A stretch of DNA of 10,755 nt from contig CALZJV010000312.1 in assembly GCA_945787595.1 (NCBI GenBank), forward strand, positions 1 through 10,755, written 5' to 3'. The stretch is from an uncultured Desulfobacterales bacterium. GTDB taxonomy: Bacteria; Desulfobacterota; Desulfobacteria; Desulfobacterales; JAFDCJ01. The position numbers were made by a program, and so were the translations under genes. Shown here one piece after another: positions 1 through 7,173 of this stretch; positions within the stretch are counted from its first letter, which is position 1; each line of letters begins with the position of its first letter. The notes beneath the pieces were generated by a model. The model searched no databases, was not told where the DNA came from, and saw only the letters and a list, made by a program, of their open reading frames with translations.

Positions 1-297
1 GATTTTCATATTCAAATAGGCGGGCAAGAAGGATAATTAAACGATTGTTCGCCAGCATGAAGGAATTTTTCAAAAAAATTTAGGTAGAAATCGCTTTTTG
101 TTGTCCAATTCCTCAATCAATATAATTCCTATTAGATATTATGGATAAAATATCTATTTTATATCAATATGTTTTGGTTTGAAGTTGAAGTCAGCAATTG
201 AAGATTCAACGGCTATGAATCTAATCTTTTCGCATTGGCAGAAAACGGTGTATTTGCAGTTCTAATCTTTCCTTCACTGATTTTTAACAAAAAAATG

Positions 298-328
298 GCG
301 GGCACAACATATTGTGGTCCGCTTTTTT
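298..328 (+). terminator. intrinsic terminator-like hairpin
   Basis: The arms GCGGGCACAA (298-307) and TTGTGGTCCGC (312-322) pair with a small asymmetry, and the plus-strand side is followed by six T residues (323-328). The minus-strand side also ends in a T run (the complement of the A run before 296), so it could work in both directions. No gene end is visible immediately upstream on either strand, so what it terminates is unknown. It may end a transcript that begins outside the window. Confidence 0.45.
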
Positions 329-494
329 GTCATGATTTAAGATATCTCAATATATCCCAAAGTAAAAAGATGAATTTAGGCGCTATGTTGATTACGTAAA
401 ATTTTGATTTGCAAATTTTTACGATTTCTTGCCAATATGTGTAAATTCGCAATAATTCATATATGTTAGGGTTATCTTAAAAAAAATCAAGGTG

Positions 495-546
495 CCCTAA
501 GGTTCGGATACATAGCGGTTGCGTTGCCAGCAGCCTGAGAACCGGG
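495..546 (+). ncRNA. candidate structured RNA element
   Basis: Two nested helices can be drawn by hand. The outer helix pairs GGTTC (501-505) with GAACC (539-543) and continues as CCC (495-497) with GGG (544-546) across a three-base bulge. The inner helix pairs GGTTGC (517-522) with GCAGCC (530-535) around a seven-base loop. One pair (519-533) is U-G if read as plus-strand RNA but A-C on the other strand, which mildly favours plus. The GC-rich block stands out in AT-rich surroundings. It matches no riboswitch or RNA class I can recall, no gene follows on the plus strand, and chance pairing is possible. Confidence 0.2.
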
Positions 547-753
547 AAAGATGATATCATAAATTTTTACGACGATTGTTAATTTCTACTTTATTGGAGA
601 TATATCAGGATTTATTCAAAATCCTATCACCCCAACATATTATATGGCCTTATCAAAGAAAACAGGTTCCGACCCGAAATTAATGCCGAAGGATCAGTTA
701 CACAAGGTCCAGATTTGATCAATAAAATCATGTCATAACGATTATTTAACCCA

Positions 754-1641
754 TCACCTACTTCCCCACCGGGCAGGCGGGCAGGATAGCTCACATCCCC
801 TGCAATACTTGACGTAATAATTAGGTCGTTTATCGCCTTGCGGTTTCAATTTGACACCTTCTTCAAATTCATCGATCGCCTGCAGAACTTCCTGATGTTT
901 TTCATCGCCCGCCGGTATGGCCATAACTGCTTCCTCAATATCTTTTTCCATCTTCACGTTGCAGGTCACCCGATCATAGGTTCCGTTGATACCGGGCAAT
1001 ATGGATTGGCCCAGCTCATCGGCCGAATAGACGGTGTTTTGAAAAGCTTTTATGGGACAGGCTTTGCGGCAGGGTTGCTCGCAGCCTTCGCAGGGATTGA
1101 ATTCAAGCGGGCCGGTGGCTTCTGCTTTCCGGTCCAGCAAAAGCGCCCGGAAACGGATGCGAGGGCCGTATCCAGGCGTGATCACAAGATTGTTCTTGCC
1201 AATACATCCTAAACCGGCCATCACGGCCGCATCTTTTAAAAAGATTCCGCCTTTTGAAATAAAATAAGGCAGTTTATAGGTTTTGACAGAAAATGTATTC
1301 TCAATCCATTCGGACAGTTTATTATTGATCCGGATGAGGATACGATTGCCAGGTGTTCCCTTACCGTCCCACCAGTCAAGTTCCGGTTTATCGGCGTTGT
1401 GTTCAACCCCGATCACTACTACAGATACTGCATCTGCTGGCCAGGCCACCGCGTGGGGCTTAACATCGTCTTTCGCTTCTCGCCAATGCACTTGGAGGTT
1501 CATACCGATTTTAGGATAGATCCGGTGGGAAGGCGACGCATTCAAAGATTCGACGCTGGCAACCCCGGCAATGGCTGCGCCCAATGATTTGGCTTTTTCA
1601 ACAATTTTTTCAGTCAGCTCCGAGCTGGAAAGTGAATTCAT
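754..1641 (-). CDS. QueG-related double [4Fe-4S] cluster protein
   Basis: This 295-residue cytoplasmic protein resembles the epoxyqueuosine reductase (QueG) and reductive-dehalogenase-like iron-sulfur superfamily. The segment AGLGCIGKNNLVITPGYG (about 142-159) corresponds to the AGLGWIGKN signature of QueG. A ferredoxin-type set follows at C184, C187, C191 and C195-P, with C227 and C280, C283, C287 available for a second [4Fe-4S] cluster. It is shorter than typical QueG and has no C-terminal HEAT-repeat extension. An ungapped comparison from memory puts Ser129 where QueG carries its catalytic Asp. True epoxyqueuosine reduction is therefore doubtful, and a different corrinoid- or electron-transfer-linked reductase role is possible. 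The start is supported by GGAAGGA about nine bases before the ATG. It stands alone on the minus strand; no neighbour reveals a substrate. Confidence 0.8.
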   Translation of the reverse strand: MNSLSSSELTEKIVEKAKSLGAAIAGVASVESLNASPSHRIYPKIGMNLQVHWREAKDDVKPHAVAWPADAVSVVVIGVEHNADKPELDWWDGKGTPGNRILIRINNKLSEWIENTFSVKTYKLPYFISKGGIFLKDAAVMAGLGCIGKNNLVITPGYGPRIRFRALLLDRKAEATGPLEFNPCEGCEQPCRKACPIKAFQNTVYSADELGQSILPGINGTYDRVTCNVKMEKDIEEAVMAIPAGDEKHQEVLQAIDEFEEGVKLKPQGDKRPNYYVKYCRGCELSCPPARWGSR

Positions 1642-1716
1642 GGCTTTGTCCTTCCATTTGTGATGCCTGCGCGATGGAACGGTGAGATTTCAAGTTGATA
1701 CAACCAATCAGCTGAT

Positions 1717-1731
1717 AGCACAAATTGTGCT
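1717..1731. promoter_or_regulatory. perfect inverted repeat upstream of the iron-sulfur gene
   Basis: AGCACAA and TTGTGCT form a perfect inverted repeat around one central base, about 75 bases upstream of the start of the minus-strand iron-sulfur protein gene. A second palindrome, ATCAGCTGAT, lies directly beside it (about 1707-1716). The position fits an operator or a small hairpin in the leader. No regulator is encoded nearby and I do not recognise the site as that of a known factor. Confidence 0.25.
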
Positions 1732-1894
1732 TTGTTGGAAATATTTTAATGTGAAAATCAATATATGGTGGTTGGAGATCAGGCTGGAAAAGTCAGATAC
1801 ATTGAGTTCTGAACCTCAGCAAAATTGATGATATGTTATAGGGTCATGGATAAATGAATTTCTTATTATAATTGGCTTAGATTCATATCTCAAA

Positions 1895-2124
1895 TCAATT
1901 TTCCCCCTCGAACCACCGCCGGCTCACCGCAGGTTGACCGATACCCAGCAGTTTGCCCACGCTTGTTCCGTTCATCCCTAATTCTCTGACCGCCCAATAA
2001 CACACCAGACTCCTGGTCTTCACTCGCAGCGGCTGATTACCATGACTGTGGAAATGGGCACTTTGCCGGTTCGCAATATCAGATGAAAATGATTCGCTAT
2101 CAGCGCCCAACCGTTATGGTCGTC
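1895..2124 (-). pseudogene. remnant of Y1/HUH (IS200-like, RAYT-type) transposase
   Basis: Two non-contiguous pieces of one transposase family lie side by side in different minus-strand frames. The upstream piece (about 2121-2043) encodes GWALIANHFHLILRTGK followed by VPISTVM. It contains the HFH of the HUH metal-binding motif and the block that normally follows it. The downstream piece (about 2031-1895) encodes LRVKTRSLVCYWAVRELGM and a helix-turn-helix ending in QPAVSRRWFEGEN, which is the usual C-terminal DNA-binding tail of these proteins. The N-terminal part, roughly 200 central residues and the region expected to hold the catalytic tyrosine are missing, and the frame changes at the junction. 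The product cannot be an active transposase. Family recognition is from memory of the conserved motifs. Confidence 0.75.
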
Positions 2125-2557
2125 CGCCTGTATAGGGCTGTAAAAAAGATCGAAAAGCCAAGTGATTGGTATCCATCGGCATTTCAAAAGTTTTTTCAAC
2201 ACTGCTTTTATACCGCTTATTTCTTGATAATCTTAGCCGATATCCGGAATTGTAAACACTTTTCGTTTCCAAAATCTTTCCTTCTGTATCAAGAAATGAC
2301 ACCCAAACTGATAATTGGTCATACCCACGCTTAGCTTTTGCCCTTATGCCTAATTTAATTATGCCGGGCTGCGTAACATATTGATATTCTAAAAAGACAT
2401 CGTTTGACTCCCAGGATCCTGCGTGTGGACCACCTTGGAGTAAGGCAATACGATCCTTGGGCGCAACCCTCTGTAAACCTTGACAAGCAATTAATAAAAT
2501 TGAAAGGAACAATAAACAGTATTTAAATGCCCCCATAGTTGCCTTCTTTAATTCCAT
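2114..2557 (-). CDS. small lipoprotein of unknown function
   Basis: The 147-residue product begins with a clear lipoprotein signal: a short basic start, a hydrophobic stretch (about 11-24) and a lipobox LLIAC with the modified cysteine at C25. After processing it would be a periplasm-facing lipoprotein of about 123 residues, with alternating polar and hydrophobic segments suggesting a beta-rich fold. I do not recognise the family. The start is well supported by AAGGAG seven bases before the ATG. The stop codon lies inside or at the edge of the transposase remnant: its TAA overlaps the bases that code for H-N in the transposase frame. The final few residues (GGRP) may therefore not be original and the protein could be C-terminally shortened. 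Confidence 0.7.
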   Translation of the reverse strand: MELKKATMGAFKYCLLFLSILLIACQGLQRVAPKDRIALLQGGPHAGSWESNDVFLEYQYVTQPGIIKLGIRAKAKRGYDQLSVWVSFLDTEGKILETKSVYNSGYRLRLSRNKRYKSSVEKTFEMPMDTNHLAFRSFLQPYTGGRP

Positions 2558-2839
2558 TTAAGATCTCCTTGCAGAAAATAAAAACTTTTAGAAAATCGGT
2601 CTTAATGCAGTGCTTAGTGGTATATGTGTAATCCGCTGAAATGTATATCATTGCTGATATCAATACAGTAATAAAATAAGTACATAAATGGCGGTTGTCA
2701 GCTCAAGTAGATCTTAATTTTAATTATTACAATTACAAAGTTATCTTCTTTCAATTGCCAACCCCCCTAATCTTATTTTCTACAAATTTTCAACAAAAAG
2801 GCCTCAATACGCCTTGATTTGCTGCCTCTTATGGTTTAT
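2558..2839. other. AT-rich spacer between lipoprotein gene and tRNA terminator
   Basis: This stretch of about 280 bases presumably carries the promoter of the lipoprotein gene, read leftwards. I could not find a convincing -35/-10 pair. A pair of GATATCA-type half sites around 2648-2662 is the only visible symmetry. No coding region is supported. Confidence 0.4.
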
Positions 2840-2881
2840 AAATAAAAAAGGGAATTCGGTTTAACTAACCGAATTCCCTTT
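2840..2881 (-). terminator. rho-independent terminator of tRNA-Thr
   Basis: A perfect 15-bp stem (2847-2861 with 2867-2881) encloses a five-base loop. On the minus strand it is followed by a T-rich run, TTTTTTATTT. It begins only eight bases after the encoded CCA of the tRNA-Thr gene, so it is the 3' end signal of that transcript. It also insulates the tRNA from the lipoprotein gene further along the same strand. Confidence 0.9.
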
Positions 2882-2889
2882 AAATTATT

Positions 2890-2965
2890 TGGAGCCGACG
2901 TGCGGAATCGAACCGCAGACCTGCTGATTACGAATCAGCTGCTCTACCAACTGAGCTACGTCGGC
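2890..2965 (-). tRNA. tRNA-Thr (anticodon CGT)
   Basis: The minus strand folds into a complete 76-base cloverleaf. The acceptor stem pairs GCCGACG with CGTCGGC, the D-stem GCTC with GAGC, the anticodon stem GCTGA with TCAGC around loop TTCGTAA, and the T-stem TGCGG with CCGCA around TTCGATT. The discriminator is T and the CCA end is encoded. Anticodon CGT reads ACG, so this is the threonine isoacceptor for that codon. A strong terminator follows immediately and no other tRNA is adjacent, so it is a single-gene transcript. No clear promoter was identified upstream. Confidence 0.97.
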
Positions 2966-3447
2966 CTTTGCTAATATCGATATAAGCTATATTATTAAAA
3001 AGTAGGGTAACCGTTCACAGGTTTGGGACTCCGCCCTCCGGGCTTCCGACTTCGCTCTTCGAGCTACGACGGGACAAGTCGACCCCACACGCAGGGTTCA
3101 ACGTTCAGGGTTTAGAACAAAGAAGGCATAAAAGACCCGAAGTCTTCGTTAAAAATGCTCATTTTCCCAATTAATTGCCAAGTTGGCTCCAAATCTTGGA
3201 TTAGGCTTGACGAAGCTGGCGCTTTTCTCGTAAATAGGCATCCCAAATGCAGTCCAGGGACGAGAATGGAACCCCTGGCCCAGACCTGGCATGTCAAGAT
3301 GTGGTGATGGAATGCAAAGCCCATAGAATGTGAAAGCAATTTCATAGCCACATCACATCGCACTCTCCGAGGCCGCTTCCAGCCCGTAGGCTTCCATAGG
3401 CTTACAGGCCGGAGGGGAGGCCAGGGCGGGCTTGAACATTTGAACCC
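2966..3447. repeat. repeat-rich spacer between tRNA-Thr and mfd
   Basis: This 480-base spacer is built of small repeats rather than genes. Near its left end, CCGTTCAC is followed by GC-rich blocks with hairpin potential, such as CGACTT (3047-3052) against AAGTCG (3074-3079). Two direct CAGGGTT units flank AACGTT near 3087-3107. At the right end GTGAACG (3448-3454) is the inverted counterpart of CGTTCAC. The block 3363-3393 resembles the GC-rich core of the element at 6964-7134. A minus-strand open frame of 83 codons (3112-3363) begins with GTG, has an AGG-like motif practically touching the start, and has no recognisable domain. I regard it as part of the repeat rather than a gene, with low certainty. 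Confidence 0.5.
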
Positions 3448-6400
3448 GTGAACGCTTATACCGTTTTAAATACTTGTTTTATGTTACCAAATCAAGAACT
3501 AATTTCAATTGAAACTTTATTCGAAAAGCTGCCTGAAAGAGATCGCGGCATCGAATGTATCGGGTTTTCCGGCGCAGAAACAGCTTATCTGATTTCCAAG
3601 ATTTACCTACAACTCAGGGCATCCATTCTGGTGATCGTCTCCTCGGCCATAGAAGGGGAGCGTCTCATGGAAGACCTGGTGTTTTTTACCGGAAATCATG
3701 AGGTGCCGATCCTTTTTTTTCCACCCTACAATATTTTGCCCTTCAAATTTATTGCCTACCACAATGAAACCGCCGGTCATCGTATCAGTGTCCTCTACCG
3801 CCTACTGGAAAGCGGGGTTCCCTCGATTGCCAAACTAATCGCAGGCGGATATACCAAAGCGGCAATCGTTGAAGAACCAGGGGATTTCAGCATTCGAGGC
3901 GGGATCGTCGACATTTTCTCCCCGCTATACCCGGATCCATTGAGAATTGAGTTTTTCGGGGACCTGGTAGAATCCATCAGGGTTTTTTCGGCTTCAAACC
4001 AGCGAAAAATTAAGGATGTAGATGAGGCCGTGATATTGCCGGGAAAGGAAGTGATCCTGAATGAGGCGTCGCTACCTCTTATCATCAGCCGCATCAGGGC
4101 CCTGGCAAATGAACTCGAAGTCCCGGTGACGCATGCCAGAAATATCATCGATAAGATTAGAAATGATGGGGAATTGCCCGGGATCGAAAGTCTGATACCC
4201 CTAATTTACCCCCAGCTGGCCACGCTATTTGATTACATGCCCCAGGATTCACTGGTAGTGACCATCAATCCTGAAGAGCTGGAAAAGATTGCCAAAGAAA
4301 CCGAAGAGCGGGTGACCATTAATTTTAATTCATCACGCGATGAGAAAAAATTATGTGTCGAACCTCGGCAACTTTACCTGCAATGGTCCCAGGCGGCAGC
4401 ATTCATATCAGAAAGAAAACCGCTCACGTTCAAGATGCTTGATGTTTTGAAGACCGAAGATCAAAACCAGGTCAATCCTTACCAGTTTAAGGCGCCGATT
4501 GAAAATAACACCGACCTGAGCATGGAAATTAAAAATTCGCGGGAAAAAGAGCAACTGCTCAGGCCGCTGATGAAATGGTTGACGGATAAACAACTCTCCG
4601 GCTTGGCAACACTTGCCGTGTGCCAGACCCAATCCCAGGCCGCCAGGCTCGATTCCCTATTGGTCCCCTATGGTCTTCAGTTGACGCCTGTGAATCAGTT
4701 TGCGGAAATCAGCAATAACACAGGACAAATTTACATCTGCATCGGCCAGGTTTCCAGCGGGTTTGTGTGGCCGCAAGAATATCTGGCCGTCATCACCGAT
4801 GATGAAATTTTCGGTGTGCGACATCATCGTCCTAAATCCTCCAGGGCCGAACCCCGCCCCCAGCTGCTTGATCTGCAGGAATTGAAACAAGATGATCTTA
4901 TCGTTCACAATGACCACGGAATCGGCCAGTACGGTGGGCTTGTCAAATTAAGCATTGACGATATCACCAATGATTTTTTGGTCATCGCCTATCAGGGGGG
5001 AGATAAGCTTTATCTGCCGGTAGATCACATGGGCGTCGTGCAAAAGTACATGGGGGTGGACAGTATTGTGCCGGTACTCGATACCCTTGGCGGGAAATCA
5101 TGGGAACGGGTAAAGGCCCGGGTAAAAAAATCGGCGGAAAAAATTGCCGGGGAGCTTCTTAAGCTATATGCTCGGCGCAACGTAGAGCGGGGCTATGCTT
5201 TTTCGTCGATCGACAGCTATGTTAAGGAATTTGAGGCGGGATTTACCTATGAGGAGACAGCAGATCAGCTCAAGGCGATTGAGGACGTGATCCGTGACAT
5301 GCAAACACCGACCCCTATGGACCGCCTGGTCTGTGGCGATGTGGGCTACGGAAAAACAGAAGTTGCCCTGCGGGCATCCTTTTTAACGGTAAATGACGGC
5401 AAACAGGTTGCCATGCTGGTTCCGACCACCATTCTGGCCGAGCAACACTATGCAACCTTTTGCAGCCGGTTTGAGCAGTATCCGGTCAATGTTGCATGCT
5501 TAAGTCGTTTCCGTGCCCCTCGTGTGCAACGTGCCATCATCGATGATCTTAAATCGGGTAAGGTCGATATTGTGATCGGCACGCATCGGCTGCTGCAAAA
5601 GGATGTCGCCTTCAACGATCTGGGGCTTTTGGTGCTGGATGAGGAGCAGCGCTTTGGTGTCAAACACAAAGAGAAACTGAAGCGGTTAAAAAGCACGGTG
5701 GATGTCCTGGCACTGACGGCAACACCGATACCCCGAACCCTGCATTTGTCTCTGGTGGGGGTCCGTGATATCAGCATTATATCGACGCCACCTGAATATC
5801 GCAAATCGATCATTACCTATATCTCTGAATTTGACGACGCCTTGATTGCCGAAGCCATTAGAAAAGAGCTGAGGCGGCAGGGACAGATTTTCTTTGTTCA
5901 TAACAATATTAAAAGCATTGACAGAATTGCAGGCAAATTGAAACGTCTGGTGCCCGAAGTACGGCTCGAGGTGGCCCACGGGCGTATGGCCGAAGATGAG
6001 CTGGAGCAGGCCATGTTTTTTTTCATGAACAAAGAAATTGACATGCTGGTGTGTACGACCATTATCGAATCCGGGCTGGACATTGCGTCTGCCAACACCA
6101 TTATCGTCAATCGTGCCGACCGTTTCGGACTGGCCCAGATGTATCAGTTGCGAGGCAGGGTCGGACGCGCGGATGAACAGGCTTACGCCTATCTTCTTAT
6201 TCCCCATGAAAGCCTGCTGGGTAAAGATGCTCAAAAACGCCTTAAAGTTCTAATGGAGCATCGGGATTTGGGCGCGGGCTTTCAAATCGCCATGAGCGAT
6301 TTGAAAATCAGGGGAGGCGGAACTATCCTGGGTGCCTCTCAATCCGGACACATTGCCGCCGTTGGCTATGACATGTTCCTAAAGTTGATGGAAAGTGCCG

Positions 6401-6885
6401 TGGCCGAGGCAAAAGGAGAGACCCGGCTGGAACCCCTGGAGCCTGAAATCAACGTGAATTTGTCTGCCTTTTTGGCAGAATCCTATATTCCGGATATTGA
6501 TCAGCGCATGTCGGCTTATCGCCGGCTGGCGAAGATGACGGAACTTCACCAAATCGGCGATTTTAAATCGGAGATGATTGACCGCTTCGGACCGCTGACG
6601 ACGGAGGCGTCAAACCTGCTTTTGAAAATTGTGCTCAAGGTGCTGGCCAAAAAAGCAGGGGTTTCACGGTTGGATTTGACAGCCAAAAAGCTCATTCTTC
6701 AATTTTCAGAATCCCACCAGCGTAATCCCACCGCCATGGTTGAAATGATAACCGCTACCCCCAAACGGTTTGAGCTGTCGCCGGAGTATGTTTTGAAAGC
6801 CAGGCTGGAGGCCGGCAATTTAAACACTCAACTGGCCCAGGCCAAAATCCTCTTGAAAGAAATCGCACAGCGTGTTAACAGCTAA
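3448..6885 (+). CDS. mfd: transcription-repair coupling factor Mfd
   Basis: Mfd binds RNA polymerase stalled at DNA lesions, pushes it off using ATP-driven translocation and recruits UvrA. The N-terminal UvrB-like module is recognisable (VEEPGDFSIRGGIVDIF about 140-156). An RNA-polymerase-interacting CarD-like domain lies at about 478-575. The motor has Walker A GDVGYGKTE (630-638), DEEQ (731-734), TATP (757-760) and QLRGRVGR (900-907), followed by the RecG-like TRG region (GGGTILG) and the C-terminal domain, so the motor looks intact. Compared with the family, roughly 35 residues are missing around residue 126, between LLESGVPS and IAKLIAGGY. This explains the 1145-residue length, slightly short of the usual 1150-1180. 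The GTG at 3448 has no ribosome binding site and lies in a repeat edge. ATG at 3481 (Met12) is the more natural start, though it too lacks a clear Shine-Dalgarno sequence. Confidence 0.97.
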   Translation: MNAYTVLNTCFMLPNQELISIETLFEKLPERDRGIECIGFSGAETAYLISKIYLQLRASILVIVSSAIEGERLMEDLVFFTGNHEVPILFFPPYNILPFKFIAYHNETAGHRISVLYRLLESGVPSIAKLIAGGYTKAAIVEEPGDFSIRGGIVDIFSPLYPDPLRIEFFGDLVESIRVFSASNQRKIKDVDEAVILPGKEVILNEASLPLIISRIRALANELEVPVTHARNIIDKIRNDGELPGIESLIPLIYPQLATLFDYMPQDSLVVTINPEELEKIAKETEERVTINFNSSRDEKKLCVEPRQLYLQWSQAAAFISERKPLTFKMLDVLKTEDQNQVNPYQFKAPIENNTDLSMEIKNSREKEQLLRPLMKWLTDKQLSGLATLAVCQTQSQAARLDSLLVPYGLQLTPVNQFAEISNNTGQIYICIGQVSSGFVWPQEYLAVITDDEIFGVRHHRPKSSRAEPRPQLLDLQELKQDDLIVHNDHGIGQYGGLVKLSIDDITNDFLVIAYQGGDKLYLPVDHMGVVQKYMGVDSIVPVLDTLGGKSWERVKARVKKSAEKIAGELLKLYARRNVERGYAFSSIDSYVKEFEAGFTYEETADQLKAIEDVIRDMQTPTPMDRLVCGDVGYGKTEVALRASFLTVNDGKQVAMLVPTTILAEQHYATFCSRFEQYPVNVACLSRFRAPRVQRAIIDDLKSGKVDIVIGTHRLLQKDVAFNDLGLLVLDEEQRFGVKHKEKLKRLKSTVDVLALTATPIPRTLHLSLVGVRDISIISTPPEYRKSIITYISEFDDALIAEAIRKELRRQGQIFFVHNNIKSIDRIAGKLKRLVPEVRLEVAHGRMAEDELEQAMFFFMNKEIDMLVCTTIIESGLDIASANTIIVNRADRFGLAQMYQLRGRVGRADEQAYAYLLIPHESLLGKDAQKRLKVLMEHRDLGAGFQIAMSDLKIRGGGTILGASQSGHIAAVGYDMFLKLMESAVAEAKGETRLEPLEPEINVNLSAFLAESYIPDIDQRMSAYRRLAKMTELHQIGDFKSEMIDRFGPLTTEASNLLLKIVLKVLAKKAGVSRLDLTAKKLILQFSESHQRNPTAMVEMITATPKRFELSPEYVLKARLEAGNLNTQLAQAKILLKEIAQRVNS

Positions 6886-6963
6886 ACGCTCAATAGGCTC
6901 TTCGTCCATTTTTTCTAACAACATGTTGTAAAGAAATGAAGGTTTCAGCAAATCACAAATAGC

Positions 6964-7134
6964 ATTGATTGAAGATTGTCGATTGAATATTGAATAATTA
7001 AGGTCCGCCTCTCTCCGAGCGGTAAGCTCTACGAGCTGGAAGCCGGCGGGATCAATTATTAAAAAAAAGATCATAAAAAAGGCAGAGCGAAGCGACATCC
7101 ACAAATCTTCAATCTTCAATCTTCATTAGTCAAT
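6964..7134 (-). repeat. MITE-like palindromic element, family A, copy 1
   Basis: Read on the minus strand, this element begins with AATTGACTA and three GATTGAA-type heptamers, then an ATTTGTGGATGTCGCTT block and an A/T-rich centre. A GC-rich insert and GCGGACCTTAA follow, and it ends in inverted heptamers (TTCAATATTCAATC). The ends are therefore imperfect terminal inverted repeats. A second copy in opposite orientation lies at 9987-10136; 36 bases (7090-7125 against 10024-10059) are identical. This copy carries about 25 extra GC-rich bases (about 7010-7045). It encodes no plausible protein and sits between mfd and the SurA-like genes. Confidence 0.8.
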
Positions 7135-7173
7135 TTTCCGCCGGCGGATTCGGGTTGGATTAAAGTAGGGATT

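Larger units (their letters stand above)
1..753. other. AT-rich gene-free region
   Basis: No reading frame here combines a usable start, a ribosome binding site and protein-like composition. The region is strongly AT-rich. The only structures I can support are a terminator-like hairpin near 298-328 and a compact paired structure at 495-546, listed separately. A 51-codon open stretch at 583-738 on the plus strand has protein-like composition near its end but no start codon. It may be the tail of a lost gene, but I do not recognise it. Confidence 0.6.

Noticed and set aside
491..546. TPP or cobalamin riboswitch suggested by words such as GGTGCCC and CTGAGA
   Set aside because: The words are not in the order or pairing of either riboswitch, and no biosynthesis or transport gene follows.
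583..738. 51-codon open plus-strand stretch ending in a protein-like segment (GLIKENRFRPEINAEG...)
   Set aside because: It has no start codon, no ribosome binding site and no family I recognise; it could be a gene tail or chance.
2973..3001. Promoter of tRNA-Thr (TTTTTA, 17 bases, GATATT on the minus strand)
   Set aside because: The match is weak and would start transcription at the mature tRNA end, leaving no 5' leader.
3112..3363. 83-codon minus-strand open frame in the spacer before mfd
   Set aside because: It starts with GTG, its only AGG-like motif practically touches the start, it has no domain, and it lies within repeat-like DNA.
6918..6929. Perfect palindrome ACAACATGTTGT after mfd as a terminator
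   Set aside because: It has no loop, is AT-rich and is not followed by a T run.
6820..7119. 99-codon minus-strand open frame across the mfd 3' end
   Set aside because: It runs antisense through mfd and the family A repeat and has no protein-like features.
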